This document shows positions 49,304 through 56,394 of a stretch of 64,000 nt of DNA, in pieces. The notes under the pieces are model-generated. The model had not been told where the DNA came from. It saw only the letters and a list, made by a program, of their open reading frames with translations, and ran no database searches. The first letter of the stretch is position 1, and every line of letters begins with the position of its first letter. Source of the DNA: Pseudomonas guariconensis (lineage in GTDB: Bacteria > Pseudomonadota > Gammaproteobacteria > Pseudomonadales > Pseudomonadaceae); assembly GCF_015680235.1 (NCBI RefSeq), contig NZ_JADLJL010000003.1, forward strand, positions 186,001 through 250,000. The letters run 5' to 3'. A program made the position numbers and the translations under genes.

Positions 49304-49894
49304 TCATTGAGCCTTGCCGAACACTCGATCCAGGTGCGCCTCGTAGGCTGCCAGCGCCGCCGGTACATCCGGGCGCTTCATCACGTCCACCGCGAGGAAG
49401 GTCGGCAGGCCGGTCATGCCCAGGAACTGGTTGGCCTTGTGGAATGGGAAGTACACCGCATCCACGCCCTTGCCCTCGAAGAAGTCGCTCGGGTCGTCGA
49501 AGGCCTGCTGTGGAGCATTCCAGGTCAGCGAGAGCATGTACTGCTTGCCCTGGATCAGGCCGCCACTGCCGTACTTCTGCGAGGCGTCGGAGCGGGTGCG
49601 ACCATCGTTGGCGTACAAGCTGCCGTGGCCTGCGGTGAAGACTTCGTCGACGTACTGCTTGACGGTCCAGGGCGCGCCCATCCACCAGCCGGGCATCTGC
49701 CAGACCACCACATCGGCCCAGAGGAATTTCTCGACTTCTTCCTGGACGTCGTAGCCGCCGTCGATGAAAGTCTGCTTCACATCGAAGCCGGCGCGGTCCA
49801 GGTGGGCCAGGGCAGCTTCATGCAGGGTCTCGTTCAGGCGACCATCGGAGTGGGCGAAGCGTTTGCCGCCGTTGAGCAGGAGAATCTTTTTCAT
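49304..49894 (-). CDS. mdaB: NAD(P)H:quinone oxidoreductase MdaB
   Basis: A 196-residue flavodoxin-fold enzyme that reduces quinones by two electrons, protecting against redox cycling. Motifs: MKKILLLNGGKRFAHSDGRLN at the N-terminus, WQMPGWWMGAPWTVKQYVDEVF, and SLTWNAPQQAF. Start at 49894 gives the family length. It is divergent from the monooxygenase gene across a 163-bp region that should hold the LysR operator. Confidence 0.94.
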   Translation of the reverse strand: MKKILLLNGGKRFAHSDGRLNETLHEAALAHLDRAGFDVKQTFIDGGYDVQEEVEKFLWADVVVWQMPGWWMGAPWTVKQYVDEVFTAGHGSLYANDGRTRSDASQKYGSGGLIQGKQYMLSLTWNAPQQAFDDPSDFFEGKGVDAVYFPFHKANQFLGMTGLPTFLAVDVMKRPDVPAALAAYEAHLDRVFGKAQ

Positions 49895-50057
49895 GGTGGG
49901 CCTCGTGGGCAGGTCAAATGGATGGCGGCAGATTAGGCAGGCGAGGGCCAGAGAAAAAGCGGCTCGATCGCAAAATACATTTGCGCGAAGGTCACGAATC
50001 AAAAACATATTGTTGCTTTAAAATGCGCACATCTTCCCTGCCCCCGAGGCCCTGCAC

Positions 50058-50372
50058 ATGACCGAGCAATACGCCTTCATCCTCAAAGCCAAGACCCGCC
50101 CGGAAAAGGCCGAAGCCTTCGAGCGGCTGTTCCGCGCCTATGTCGAGCCCAGCCGCCGGGAGCCAGGCTGCATCGAATACCACATGCTGCGCGACAAGGA
50201 AGACCCAAGCCTGTTCGTGTTCTACGAGGTTTGGGCCAGCAAGGCCGACCTGGACGTGCATTCGGCCCTGCCGCACATGCGCGAGTTCTTCGAGCAGCGT
50301 ATGGATTACCTGGAGCGGGATTTCGATATCCAAATGATCGAAATGCTCAGCCCGGCTTCGGCGGGGCGCTGA
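50058..50372 (+). CDS. Putative quinol monooxygenase (ABM domain)
   Basis: A 104-residue ferredoxin-fold protein with the ABM pattern: EQYAFILKAKTRPEKAEAF, SRREPGCIEYHMLRD, FVFYEVWASKADLDVH and LPHMREFFE, as in YgiN. YgiN is a quinol monooxygenase that pairs with MdaB in E. coli (ygiN next to mdaB), the same association seen here. Cytoplasmic. Divergent from mdaB and probably under the same LysR regulator. Confidence 0.9.
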   Translation: MTEQYAFILKAKTRPEKAEAFERLFRAYVEPSRREPGCIEYHMLRDKEDPSLFVFYEVWASKADLDVHSALPHMREFFEQRMDYLERDFDIQMIEMLSPASAGR

Positions 50373-50384
50373 TCCAACCGCTTC

Positions 50385-50425
50385 GCTGCCTGTGCGATCG
50401 AGCGCCGCGCGATCGCACAGGCAGC
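50385..50425. terminator. Perfect 16-bp hairpin after the monooxygenase gene
   Basis: GCTGCCTGTGCGATCG and its exact inverse enclose a 9-nt loop AGCGCCGCG, 12 bp after the stop. It has no T-run and lies between converging sequences, so it may be a terminator or a stand-alone repeat unlike the REPs. Confidence 0.5.
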
Positions 50426-50432
50426 GCTCAGC

Positions 50433-50564
50433 TCAAGAGCCGTTCACCTCGAGCCCCTCTGCCGCGTGATCCATCAATGCCTTGGCCATGCCGCTGAGGT
50501 AATGGGCCGCCCACATCAGGTTGCAGCCCCACCCTTGCTCCTTATGGGAGATCGCCCAGCCCTG
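50433..50564 (-). pseudogene. Remnant of a DUF3077/DUF6124-like gene (3' end only)
   Basis: Read on the minus strand, about 43 codons end in a stop: WGCNLMWAAHYLSGMAKALM then DHAAEGLEVNGS. AAHYLS-MAKAL is characteristic of the C-terminus of small DUF3077-type Pseudomonas proteins. Upstream in frame the sequence runs into a REP (50570 onwards) with no start codon or homologous N-terminus, so the 5' part is gone. The 364-bp gap 50373-50736 otherwise holds the hairpin and REPs. Confidence 0.6.
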
Positions 50565-50656
50565 TCCCCCTGTGGCAGGCTTGTCCCGCGATCAAGGGCG
50601 AAGCCCTTGCCAGGCGAGGGTGATACCGGCCCAGCCTAATCGCGGGACAAGCCGGA
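50565..50656. repeat. REP pair with internal CAAGGGC hairpin (BIME variant)
   Basis: Unit GGCTTGTCCCGCGAT (50578-50592), then CAAGGGC-GAA-GCCCTTG (50593-50609), a 27-bp spacer and the inverse unit (50637-50655). The whole ~60-bp core recurs in inverse orientation at 57360-57417 and partly at 62951-62980. Confidence 0.8.
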
Positions 50657-50736
50657 TCGCCGCCCCCATAAAAAGGCCCTGAAAAATCAAATAGTTATTT
50701 GTTACTCGATGCAAGCTACAAAGCAGCCCTACCTCA

Positions 50737-51144
50737 CTAATGCGCCGCGGCCAATTCACGCAACGCGGCCGAGGCCAGGAAGCCGGAGCGAGACGCATAT
50801 CGATGATCACGTTTCACTTTCTCATCAATGCGCTGCAACAGGTTCTCTGGCAGCGTGGCGTTGAACCGCACCGCCTTACCCAGATAGGGCGTCACATCAA
50901 AATCCACGACCGCCCATATCCCTCCGGCGTAATCAGGATTCGCGACATGAACATCGACTTCTTGCGCTTGTGGCAGTGCCTCTCCATCCGCCACCAGCCC
51001 TTCGAAGTGCAACGCCAGGGCCTCCTGAACATTCTCCAGGGCTTGAGTAACGCTGGCACCGGCGGAGAAACAGCCAGGTACATCGGGCACGATGACGCCG
51101 TAGTCCGAATCAACGTCTTTGTGCAATACGACTGGGAACTTCAT
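50737..51144 (-). CDS. hicB: HicB antitoxin
   Basis: A 135-residue antitoxin. The N-terminal HicB-like domain has FPVVLHKDVDSDYGVIVPDVPGCFSAG and EALALHFEGLVADGEALP; the C-terminal part VRFNATLPENLLQRIDEKVK is a ribbon-helix-helix DNA-binding domain. It neutralises HicA and autoregulates the operon. It starts 56 bp after the hicA stop with GGAG 7 nt before the ATG. Confidence 0.95.
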   Translation of the reverse strand: MKFPVVLHKDVDSDYGVIVPDVPGCFSAGASVTQALENVQEALALHFEGLVADGEALPQAQEVDVHVANPDYAGGIWAVVDFDVTPYLGKAVRFNATLPENLLQRIDEKVKRDHRYASRSGFLASAALRELAAAH

Positions 51145-51200
51145 CGACTATCTCCATAGAGGTTCGAGGTGGTAAGTCTGCTCGGGCATCTCGACAGATC

Positions 51201-51383
51201 CTATTTCAGGCCCGCTTGTTTCAAGATGTTATGCACAGTGCCCTTCGGCAGATCACTTTTAGGATGGGGAACCGTTACCCTTCCTCGCTTTATGGGATGC
51301 CTAAACTGATGATGGCTTCCTTTCACCTCCACCTCATACCACCCATCCGCTTCGATGAGCTGGATCACGTCCCTACTGCGCAT
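51201..51383 (-). CDS. hicA: HicA toxin (mRNA interferase)
   Basis: A 60-residue double-stranded-RNA-binding-fold toxin: MRSRDVIQLIEADGWYEVEV, then KGSHHQFRHP with the catalytic His in GSHHQF, and VPHPKSDLPKGTVHNILKQAGL. It cleaves mRNA. The toxin gene comes first, as is usual for hicAB. A perfect 21-bp dyad lies 20 bp upstream. Confidence 0.96.
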   Translation of the reverse strand: MRSRDVIQLIEADGWYEVEVKGSHHQFRHPIKRGRVTVPHPKSDLPKGTVHNILKQAGLK

Positions 51384-51402
51384 TCACCCTTCCTTCGGCA
51401 GT

Positions 51403-51423
51403 TGATGTGTATGGTACACATCA
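51403..51423. promoter_or_regulatory. Predicted HicB operator
   Basis: TGATGTGTA-TGG-TACACATCA is a perfect 9-bp inverted repeat centred about 30 bp before the hicA start, well placed for autoregulation by the RHH domain of HicB. Related half-sites (ACACACC) occur near 51449-51463. Confidence 0.65.
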
Positions 51424-51598
51424 GTATTGGCAAAAACAAAGCGCAATACACACCATGCACACACAAGACGACAAGCGGACACCTAGCCCTTTTTGAATAA
51501 GCCTCATCCGAGTCACATGTAGGACATTTGCCGCTTGCAGCCAGCCGGATTCTGTCCTCACAATCTCCGCCATGTCGCGTTATGAAAGGGAGTTCACC

Positions 51599-52204
51599 GT
51601 GCCATCCATCTACCAGCTCAAACCCCGTTTCCAGGCCCTGCTGCGCCCTGCGGTAAAGCGCCTGTACGAGCGTGGTGTCACCGCCAACCAAGTCACCGTC
51701 GCCGCCGCGCTGGTGTCGGTGCTGCTGGGTCTGTTGCTGGCCTGGCAGAGCCCTGTGAGCGGGCTGTTCCTGCTGATCCCGCTGTGGATGCTCGTGCGCA
51801 TGGCGCTCAATGCCGTCGATGGCATGCTGGCGCGGGAGTTCGGCCAGCAATCCAGGCTCGGCGCCTATCTCAATGAACTGTGCGACGTGGTCGCCGATGC
51901 GGCGCTGTATCTGCCGTTCGCGTTGTTGCCAGGCGTGTCGCCGGTGCTGGTGGTGCTAGTGGTATTGAGCGCGGTGATCAGCGAGTACGCCGGGGTGATG
52001 GGCCCGCTGGTGGGCGCTTCGCGGCGCTATGACGGGCCCATGGGCAAGAGCGACCGGGCGTTCGCCTTCGGCGTGCTGGGGGCCGGGGTCGGGTTCGGGG
52101 TGCTGGACGCCGCATGGATCGACGGTTTGCTGCTGGTCATCCTGGCACTCTCGCTCTATACCCTCTACAACCGGGTTCGCAACGGCCTGACCGAAGCTCG
52201 TTGA
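51599..52204 (+). CDS. CDP-alcohol phosphatidyltransferase family protein (YnbA-like)
   Basis: A 201-residue membrane protein with about 5-6 helices. The CDP-alcohol motif is present but altered: N71-AV-D74-G75-ML-A78-R79-x8-G88-AYL-N92-ELC-D96, where classical enzymes have Asp at positions 71 and 92. It should transfer a phosphatidyl group from CDP-diacylglycerol to an alcohol, if active. GTG at 51599 has AAGGGAG 6 nt upstream; an ATG 27 nt earlier has no ribosome-binding site. First gene of a six-gene operon; 30 bp separate it from the next. Confidence 0.88.
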   Translation: MPSIYQLKPRFQALLRPAVKRLYERGVTANQVTVAAALVSVLLGLLLAWQSPVSGLFLLIPLWMLVRMALNAVDGMLAREFGQQSRLGAYLNELCDVVADAALYLPFALLPGVSPVLVVLVVLSAVISEYAGVMGPLVGASRRYDGPMGKSDRAFAFGVLGAGVGFGVLDAAWIDGLLLVILALSLYTLYNRVRNGLTEAR

Positions 52205-52234
52205 CCCCTCTGCCGCCGGACAAGGACCTTAGCC

Positions 52235-53992
52235 ATGCGCCAAGCGCAATCGCTGCACTTCTCCACCCATGACGGCGTGGAACTGCACTACCGGTATTGG
52301 CCCGCCACGCGCAACGAACACCAGCCACGCCGGGCGGTGGTGATGTTCCATCGCGGCCATGAACATGGCGGGCGCATGGCCCACCTGGCCGACGAGCTGG
52401 ACATGCCCGGCTACGACTTCTTCGCCTGGGACGCCCGAGGCCATGGCCAGTCGCCAGGGGCGCGGGGCGACAGCCCAGGCTTCGCCACCAGCGTGCGCGA
52501 CGTGCAGACCTTCATCGAGCACATCCGTGATACCCATGGCCTTGAAGAAGCGAACATGGTGGTGCTGGCACAAAGTGTCGGCGCCGTGCTGGTAGCCACC
52601 TGGGCCCACGACTACGCGCCCAGGGTGCGCTGCCTGGTACTGGCCTCGCCGGCGTTCAAGGTCAAGCTCTACGTCCCCTTCGCCCGCCCCGGCCTGAAGC
52701 TGCTCAAGGCCTTGCGCGGCAACTTTTTCGTCAACAGCTACGTCAAGCCGCGCCTGTTGACCCACGACCCGGAGCGGGTCATGTCGTACGTTGCCGATCC
52801 ACTGATCAGCCGGCCGATCTCGGTGACCATGCTGCTGGGCCTGTACGAGGCCGCCGACCGGGTGGTGGCCGATGCCCAGGCGATCCAGGTGCCGACGCAG
52901 ATGCTGGTGTCCGGCGCGGACCTGGTGGTGGAGCGCAAGCCCCAGGAGCGTTTCTTTGAACGCCTGGGCAGTACGCGCAAAGAGATGCACATTCTCCCGG
53001 GGTTCTTCCACGACACTCTGGGCGAGCGCGACCGGGCCCACGCCCTGGGGCGTATCCAGCGCTTCGTCGCCCACTGCTTCGACGTCCCCGCACCCGCGCC
53101 TTCCTTGCTGGATGCCGACAAAGTCGGCGCCAGCTGTGCCGAGGCCGAGAGCCTGGCCGCGCCCCTGCCCCGCTACTCGCCGCGTGCGCTCTACTGGCGC
53201 GCCACACGCGCCGGCCTGCGCCTGGGCCAAGGCTTTTCGGACGGGGTGAAGCTGGGCTTCGACACCGGCTTCGATTCCGGCAGCACGCTGGACTATGTCT
53301 ACCGCAACCAACCCAGCGGCAAGGGCAAGCTCGGCGAGCTGGTCGACCGCAACTACCTCGATGCCATCGGCTGGCGCGGCATTCGCCAGCGCAAGCTGCA
53401 TGTGGAGGAACTGCTGCGCGAGGCCATCGAGCGCCTGCGCCAGCAGCAGCGCCCGGTGCATATCGTCGATATCGCCGCAGGCCATGGCCGCTACATCCTC
53501 GAAGCCCTGCAGGGGCAGATGCCCGACTCGATCCTGCTGCGCGACTACAGTGAACTGAACGTCCAGCAAGGCAGCGCCTTGATCGCCGAAAAGGGCCTGG
53601 CCGAGCTCGCCCGCTTCGTCCAGGGTGATGCCTTCGACCGCCAGAGCCTGGCCAGCCTCGACCCACGCCCAACCCTGGCGGTGGTTTCGGGCCTTTACGA
53701 GCTGTTCGCCAGCAACGACCTGGTCGGCAACTCTTTGGCAGGCCTGGGCGAGGCAGTGGAACCGGGTGGCTACCTGGTCTACACCGGCCAACCGTGGCAC
53801 CCGCAGTTGGAGATGATCGCCCGCGCCCTGACCAGCCACCGCGACGGCCAGGCCTGGGTGATGCGTCGGCGCAGCCAGGCGGAGATGGACCAGCTGGTGG
53901 AGGCGGCGGGGTTCCGCAAGATCGCCCAGCGCATCGACGAGTGGGGCATCTTCAGCGTAAGCCTCGCGCAGCGGGTGGGCGATGGTGCGTGA
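52235..53992 (+). CDS. Alpha/beta hydrolase - SAM methyltransferase fusion (YnbC-like)
   Basis: A 585-residue soluble two-domain protein. Residues 1-285 are a monoacylglycerol-lipase-like S33 hydrolase: FHRGHEHGGR, WDARGHGQSPG, nucleophile Ser114 in LAQSVGA (first Gly of GxSxG replaced by Ala), Asp229 in VSGADLVVE, His259 in GFFHDTLGE. Residues ~390-585 are a class I methyltransferase with SAM motif VDIAAGHGRY (411-420) and LLRDYSELN. A linker rich in Phe/Gly/Asp (FDTGFDSGSTLDY) joins them. The fusion suggests deacylation or acyl transfer coupled to methylation of a lipid. The next gene overlaps its end by 11 bp. Confidence 0.88.
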   Translation: MRQAQSLHFSTHDGVELHYRYWPATRNEHQPRRAVVMFHRGHEHGGRMAHLADELDMPGYDFFAWDARGHGQSPGARGDSPGFATSVRDVQTFIEHIRDTHGLEEANMVVLAQSVGAVLVATWAHDYAPRVRCLVLASPAFKVKLYVPFARPGLKLLKALRGNFFVNSYVKPRLLTHDPERVMSYVADPLISRPISVTMLLGLYEAADRVVADAQAIQVPTQMLVSGADLVVERKPQERFFERLGSTRKEMHILPGFFHDTLGERDRAHALGRIQRFVAHCFDVPAPAPSLLDADKVGASCAEAESLAAPLPRYSPRALYWRATRAGLRLGQGFSDGVKLGFDTGFDSGSTLDYVYRNQPSGKGKLGELVDRNYLDAIGWRGIRQRKLHVEELLREAIERLRQQQRPVHIVDIAAGHGRYILEALQGQMPDSILLRDYSELNVQQGSALIAEKGLAELARFVQGDAFDRQSLASLDPRPTLAVVSGLYELFASNDLVGNSLAGLGEAVEPGGYLVYTGQPWHPQLEMIARALTSHRDGQAWVMRRRSQAEMDQLVEAAGFRKIAQRIDEWGIFSVSLAQRVGDGA

Positions 53993-55334
53993 GCCGGGCC
54001 TGATCCGCCGGGGCGTGCTCTGGCTGTTGCTGCTCGGGCCGTTCTTCTTCCTCAGTTACGGCCTGGTCAACAACCACACCGCCACCCTTGGCGAAGTCGG
54101 CAGCTTGGTGTTCGCCTGGGAACACCAGGTGCCGCTGTGGCCGTGGACGATCATTCCGTACTGGTCCATCGACCTGCTGTACGGGCTTTCTTTCCTGCTG
54201 CCGACCACCCGCCGGGAAATGGACCGCCACGCCCTGGCCTTGTTGAGTGCACAAGTGATCAGCGTGAGCTGTTTCCTGCTTTGGCCGCTGCGCTTCACCT
54301 TCGAGCGGCCGGAACTGGACGGGGTGTTCGGTTGGCTATTCGATGTGCTGATGGGCTTCGACAAGCCGTTCAACCAGGCGCCGTCGTTGCATATCGCGCT
54401 GCTGGTGATCATCTGGACGATGTTCGCCCGGCATGTGCGGCGCCAGCCGTGGCGTTGGCTCATGCATGGCTGGATGGCTGTGATCGGGCTGTCGGTGCTG
54501 ACGACCTGGCAGCATCATTTCGTCGACGTGCCCACCGGGGCGCTGGCGGGGTTTGCCTGTGTGTGGCTGTGGCCGCCTCAGGGGCCGTTACCTTGGCAGC
54601 AGGCTCGCCTTGCACGTGAGACCAAGCGCTGGCGGTTGGCGTTGAGCTATGCCGCGGGCGCACTGTTGTGCGCCGTGCTCGCTATTGCTTTGGGCGGTGC
54701 CTGGCTATGGTTGGCTTGGCCGGCGGTGTCGCTGGCATTGGTGGCATTGAACTATGGCGTGCTCGGCGCAGGCGGATTTCAGAAAGGCGCTGATGGGCGC
54801 TTGTCGAACGCAGCCCGCTGGTTGTTGGCCCCGTACCTGATGGGCGCGTGGGTCAATTCACGGTTATGGACCTGGCGCCATCGGCAGGCGGACGAAATAT
54901 GCGATGGCGTCTACCTGGGACGTATTCCGCAGCGTGGAGCGCCATTCGCTGCGGTGGTCGACCTGTGCGCGGAGCTGCCGTGTCATGTCCAGGCTGACGC
55001 GAGCCTGCCGTGTCGCGTTCAGGCTGACGCTCCTACACCGGTTGCGTTGGCTGGCTATGCGTGTTTTCCGACCCTGGATCTGATCGCCCCTGACAGCCCC
55101 CTGCTGCTGCAGGCCGCCATAGTCATCGAACGCCTGCGCGCCCATGGCCCGGTACTGGTCTGCTGCGCCCTGGGCTACTCGCGCAGCGCCAGCGCCGTGG
55201 CCGCCTGGCTGGTTCACAGCGGCCGCTGCGCCGACATCGACCAGGCCGAGGCGTTGATCCGCCAGGCCCGCCCAAAGGTTGTGCTGCATACCGCCCACCG
55301 CCAGGCTCTGGGGCAATTGAGGGCACAACCATGA
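53982..55334 (+). CDS. PAP2 - dual-specificity phosphatase fusion (YnbD-like)
   Basis: A 450-residue membrane protein. The N-terminal ~300 residues hold 8-9 helices with PAP2 motifs PSLH (134-137) and TTWQHHFVDVPTG (174-186). The C-terminal ~125 residues are a dual-specificity phosphatase domain with Cx5R: C395-ALGYS-R401; the residue before the Cys is another Cys rather than His. The linker contains a 30-nt tandem duplication (54975-55034; LPCHVQADAS/LPCRVQADAP). It probably dephosphorylates a lipid phosphate made by the operon, for instance PGP- or PA-like. Overlaps both neighbours (11 bp upstream, 4 bp downstream). Confidence 0.87.
   Translation: MVREPGLIRRGVLWLLLLGPFFFLSYGLVNNHTATLGEVGSLVFAWEHQVPLWPWTIIPYWSIDLLYGLSFLLPTTRREMDRHALALLSAQVISVSCFLLWPLRFTFERPELDGVFGWLFDVLMGFDKPFNQAPSLHIALLVIIWTMFARHVRRQPWRWLMHGWMAVIGLSVLTTWQHHFVDVPTGALAGFACVWLWPPQGPLPWQQARLARETKRWRLALSYAAGALLCAVLAIALGGAWLWLAWPAVSLALVALNYGVLGAGGFQKGADGRLSNAARWLLAPYLMGAWVNSRLWTWRHRQADEICDGVYLGRIPQRGAPFAAVVDLCAELPCHVQADASLPCRVQADAPTPVALAGYACFPTLDLIAPDSPLLLQAAIVIERLRAHGPVLVCCALGYSRSASAVAAWLVHSGRCADIDQAEALIRQARPKVVLHTAHRQALGQLRAQP
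54975..55034 (+). repeat. 30-bp tandem duplication inside the PAP2-DSP gene
   Basis: Two in-frame 30-nt units (CTGCCGTGTCATGTCCAGGC... and CTGCCGTGTCGCGTTCAGGC...) differ at only a few positions and sit exactly in the linker between the membrane and phosphatase domains. The second unit ends GACGCTCCTACA, which resembles a REP end. Confidence 0.8.
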
Positions 55335-55759
55335 ACCTATACCTGACCGCCAGCCTGCTGGGCCGTGGCCGCCAGCTCGAGCATCTGTCCGACGGCATCA
55401 CCCTGCTGGCACTGGCCTACGGCCTGGCGCCCCTGGTGACCCGGTTGCCAACATTGGCCAGCCTGCTCTGCGCTGTACTGCTGGTGCTTGGCCTGTTGCA
55501 CAAATACTGGGCCATGCGCGTTGCCCTAGATGCCAAGTTATTCGCCCGGCTCGCCGCCAGCGACGACCTTGCCCGTGACACCCAGGCCCTGGATCACGCG
55601 CTGTTCGAGCTGAAGCTCAAGCCCGACACCAGCGACCCACGCGCCTGGCCCGCCCGCAGCCAGGGCGCTTTGGGCCTGCTGCGGCGCCAGGCGCTGTGCC
55701 TCGCCCTGCAACTCGCCCTGGCCCTGGCTACGCTGCTGACACTTCCCTTCATCGGATAA
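55331..55759 (+). CDS. Small membrane protein of the lipid operon
   Basis: A 142-residue protein with three hydrophobic segments (about 20-37, 41-57 and 118-138) and a polar middle (ASDDLARDTQALDHALFEL). No family recognised. It overlaps the PAP2-DSP gene by 4 bp (ATGA) and precedes the acyltransferase gene by 10 bp, so it is certainly part of the operon; it may be a scaffold or accessory subunit for the membrane enzymes. Confidence 0.8.
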   Translation: MNLYLTASLLGRGRQLEHLSDGITLLALAYGLAPLVTRLPTLASLLCAVLLVLGLLHKYWAMRVALDAKLFARLAASDDLARDTQALDHALFELKLKPDTSDPRAWPARSQGALGLLRRQALCLALQLALALATLLTLPFIG

Positions 55760-55769
55760 GACCCGCGCC

Positions 55770-56393
55770 ATGCTCACCGCCCTGACCGCCTTCGCCATCA
55801 CCTCCGTCGCGCGCCTGATCACCGGCGCCCGCGCGCTCTGGCTCGGCTGCACGCCGCACCCAAGGCAACGGTTGTATTTCGCCAACCACAGCAGCCATGG
55901 TGACTTCGTGCTGCTCTGGGCCTCGCTGCCCGAACCCTTGCGTCGCCGCACCCGACCGGTGGCAGGCGCCGACTACTGGGCCAAACCTGGCATCCGCGAC
56001 TTCCTGATCCGCAAGGTGTTCGATGCCGTGCTCATCGACCGCCAGCGCACCGACGCCCACGAAAACCCATTGCAACCGGTGCTCGACGCCCTGGGCCAGG
56101 GCGACTCGCTGATTTTTTTCCCCGAAGGCACGCGCAACCTCAGCGACGAGCCGCTGCTACCGTTCAAGAGCGGGCTGTTCCACCTGGCTTCGGCGCACCC
56201 GGACATCGAACTGGTGCCAGTGTGGATCGCCAACCTCAACCGCGTGATGCCCAAGGGCCGCGCCTTGCCGCTGCCACTGCTGTGTACCCTGAGCTTTGGC
56301 GAACCCCTGCACCTGCTGGCCGACGAAGGCAAGCAGGCCTTCCTCGAGCGGGCCCGCCAGGCCCTGCTGAACCTGGCCCCCAAGGATGCCTGA
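55770..56393 (+). CDS. 1-acyl-glycerol-3-phosphate acyltransferase-like protein (PlsC family)
   Basis: A 207-residue acyltransferase. Catalytic NHx4D motif NHSSHGD (39-45) and the phosphate-binding FPEGTRN (117-123) are intact; PVWIANLNRVMPKG is the fourth motif region. The N-terminal ~25 residues are hydrophobic and probably membrane-associated. It would acylate a lysophosphatidate-like substrate, making the phosphatidate used by the following CdsA-like enzyme. It is clearly separate from the housekeeping plsC, which should lie elsewhere. Confidence 0.9.
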   Translation: MLTALTAFAITSVARLITGARALWLGCTPHPRQRLYFANHSSHGDFVLLWASLPEPLRRRTRPVAGADYWAKPGIRDFLIRKVFDAVLIDRQRTDAHENPLQPVLDALGQGDSLIFFPEGTRNLSDEPLLPFKSGLFHLASAHPDIELVPVWIANLNRVMPKGRALPLPLLCTLSFGEPLHLLADEGKQAFLERARQALLNLAPKDA

Positions 56394-56394
56394 G

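Noticed and set aside
54978-55040. The repeat in the PAP2-DSP gene as a frameshift or sequencing error
   Set aside because: The frame is kept through both copies and the phosphatase domain after it is intact.
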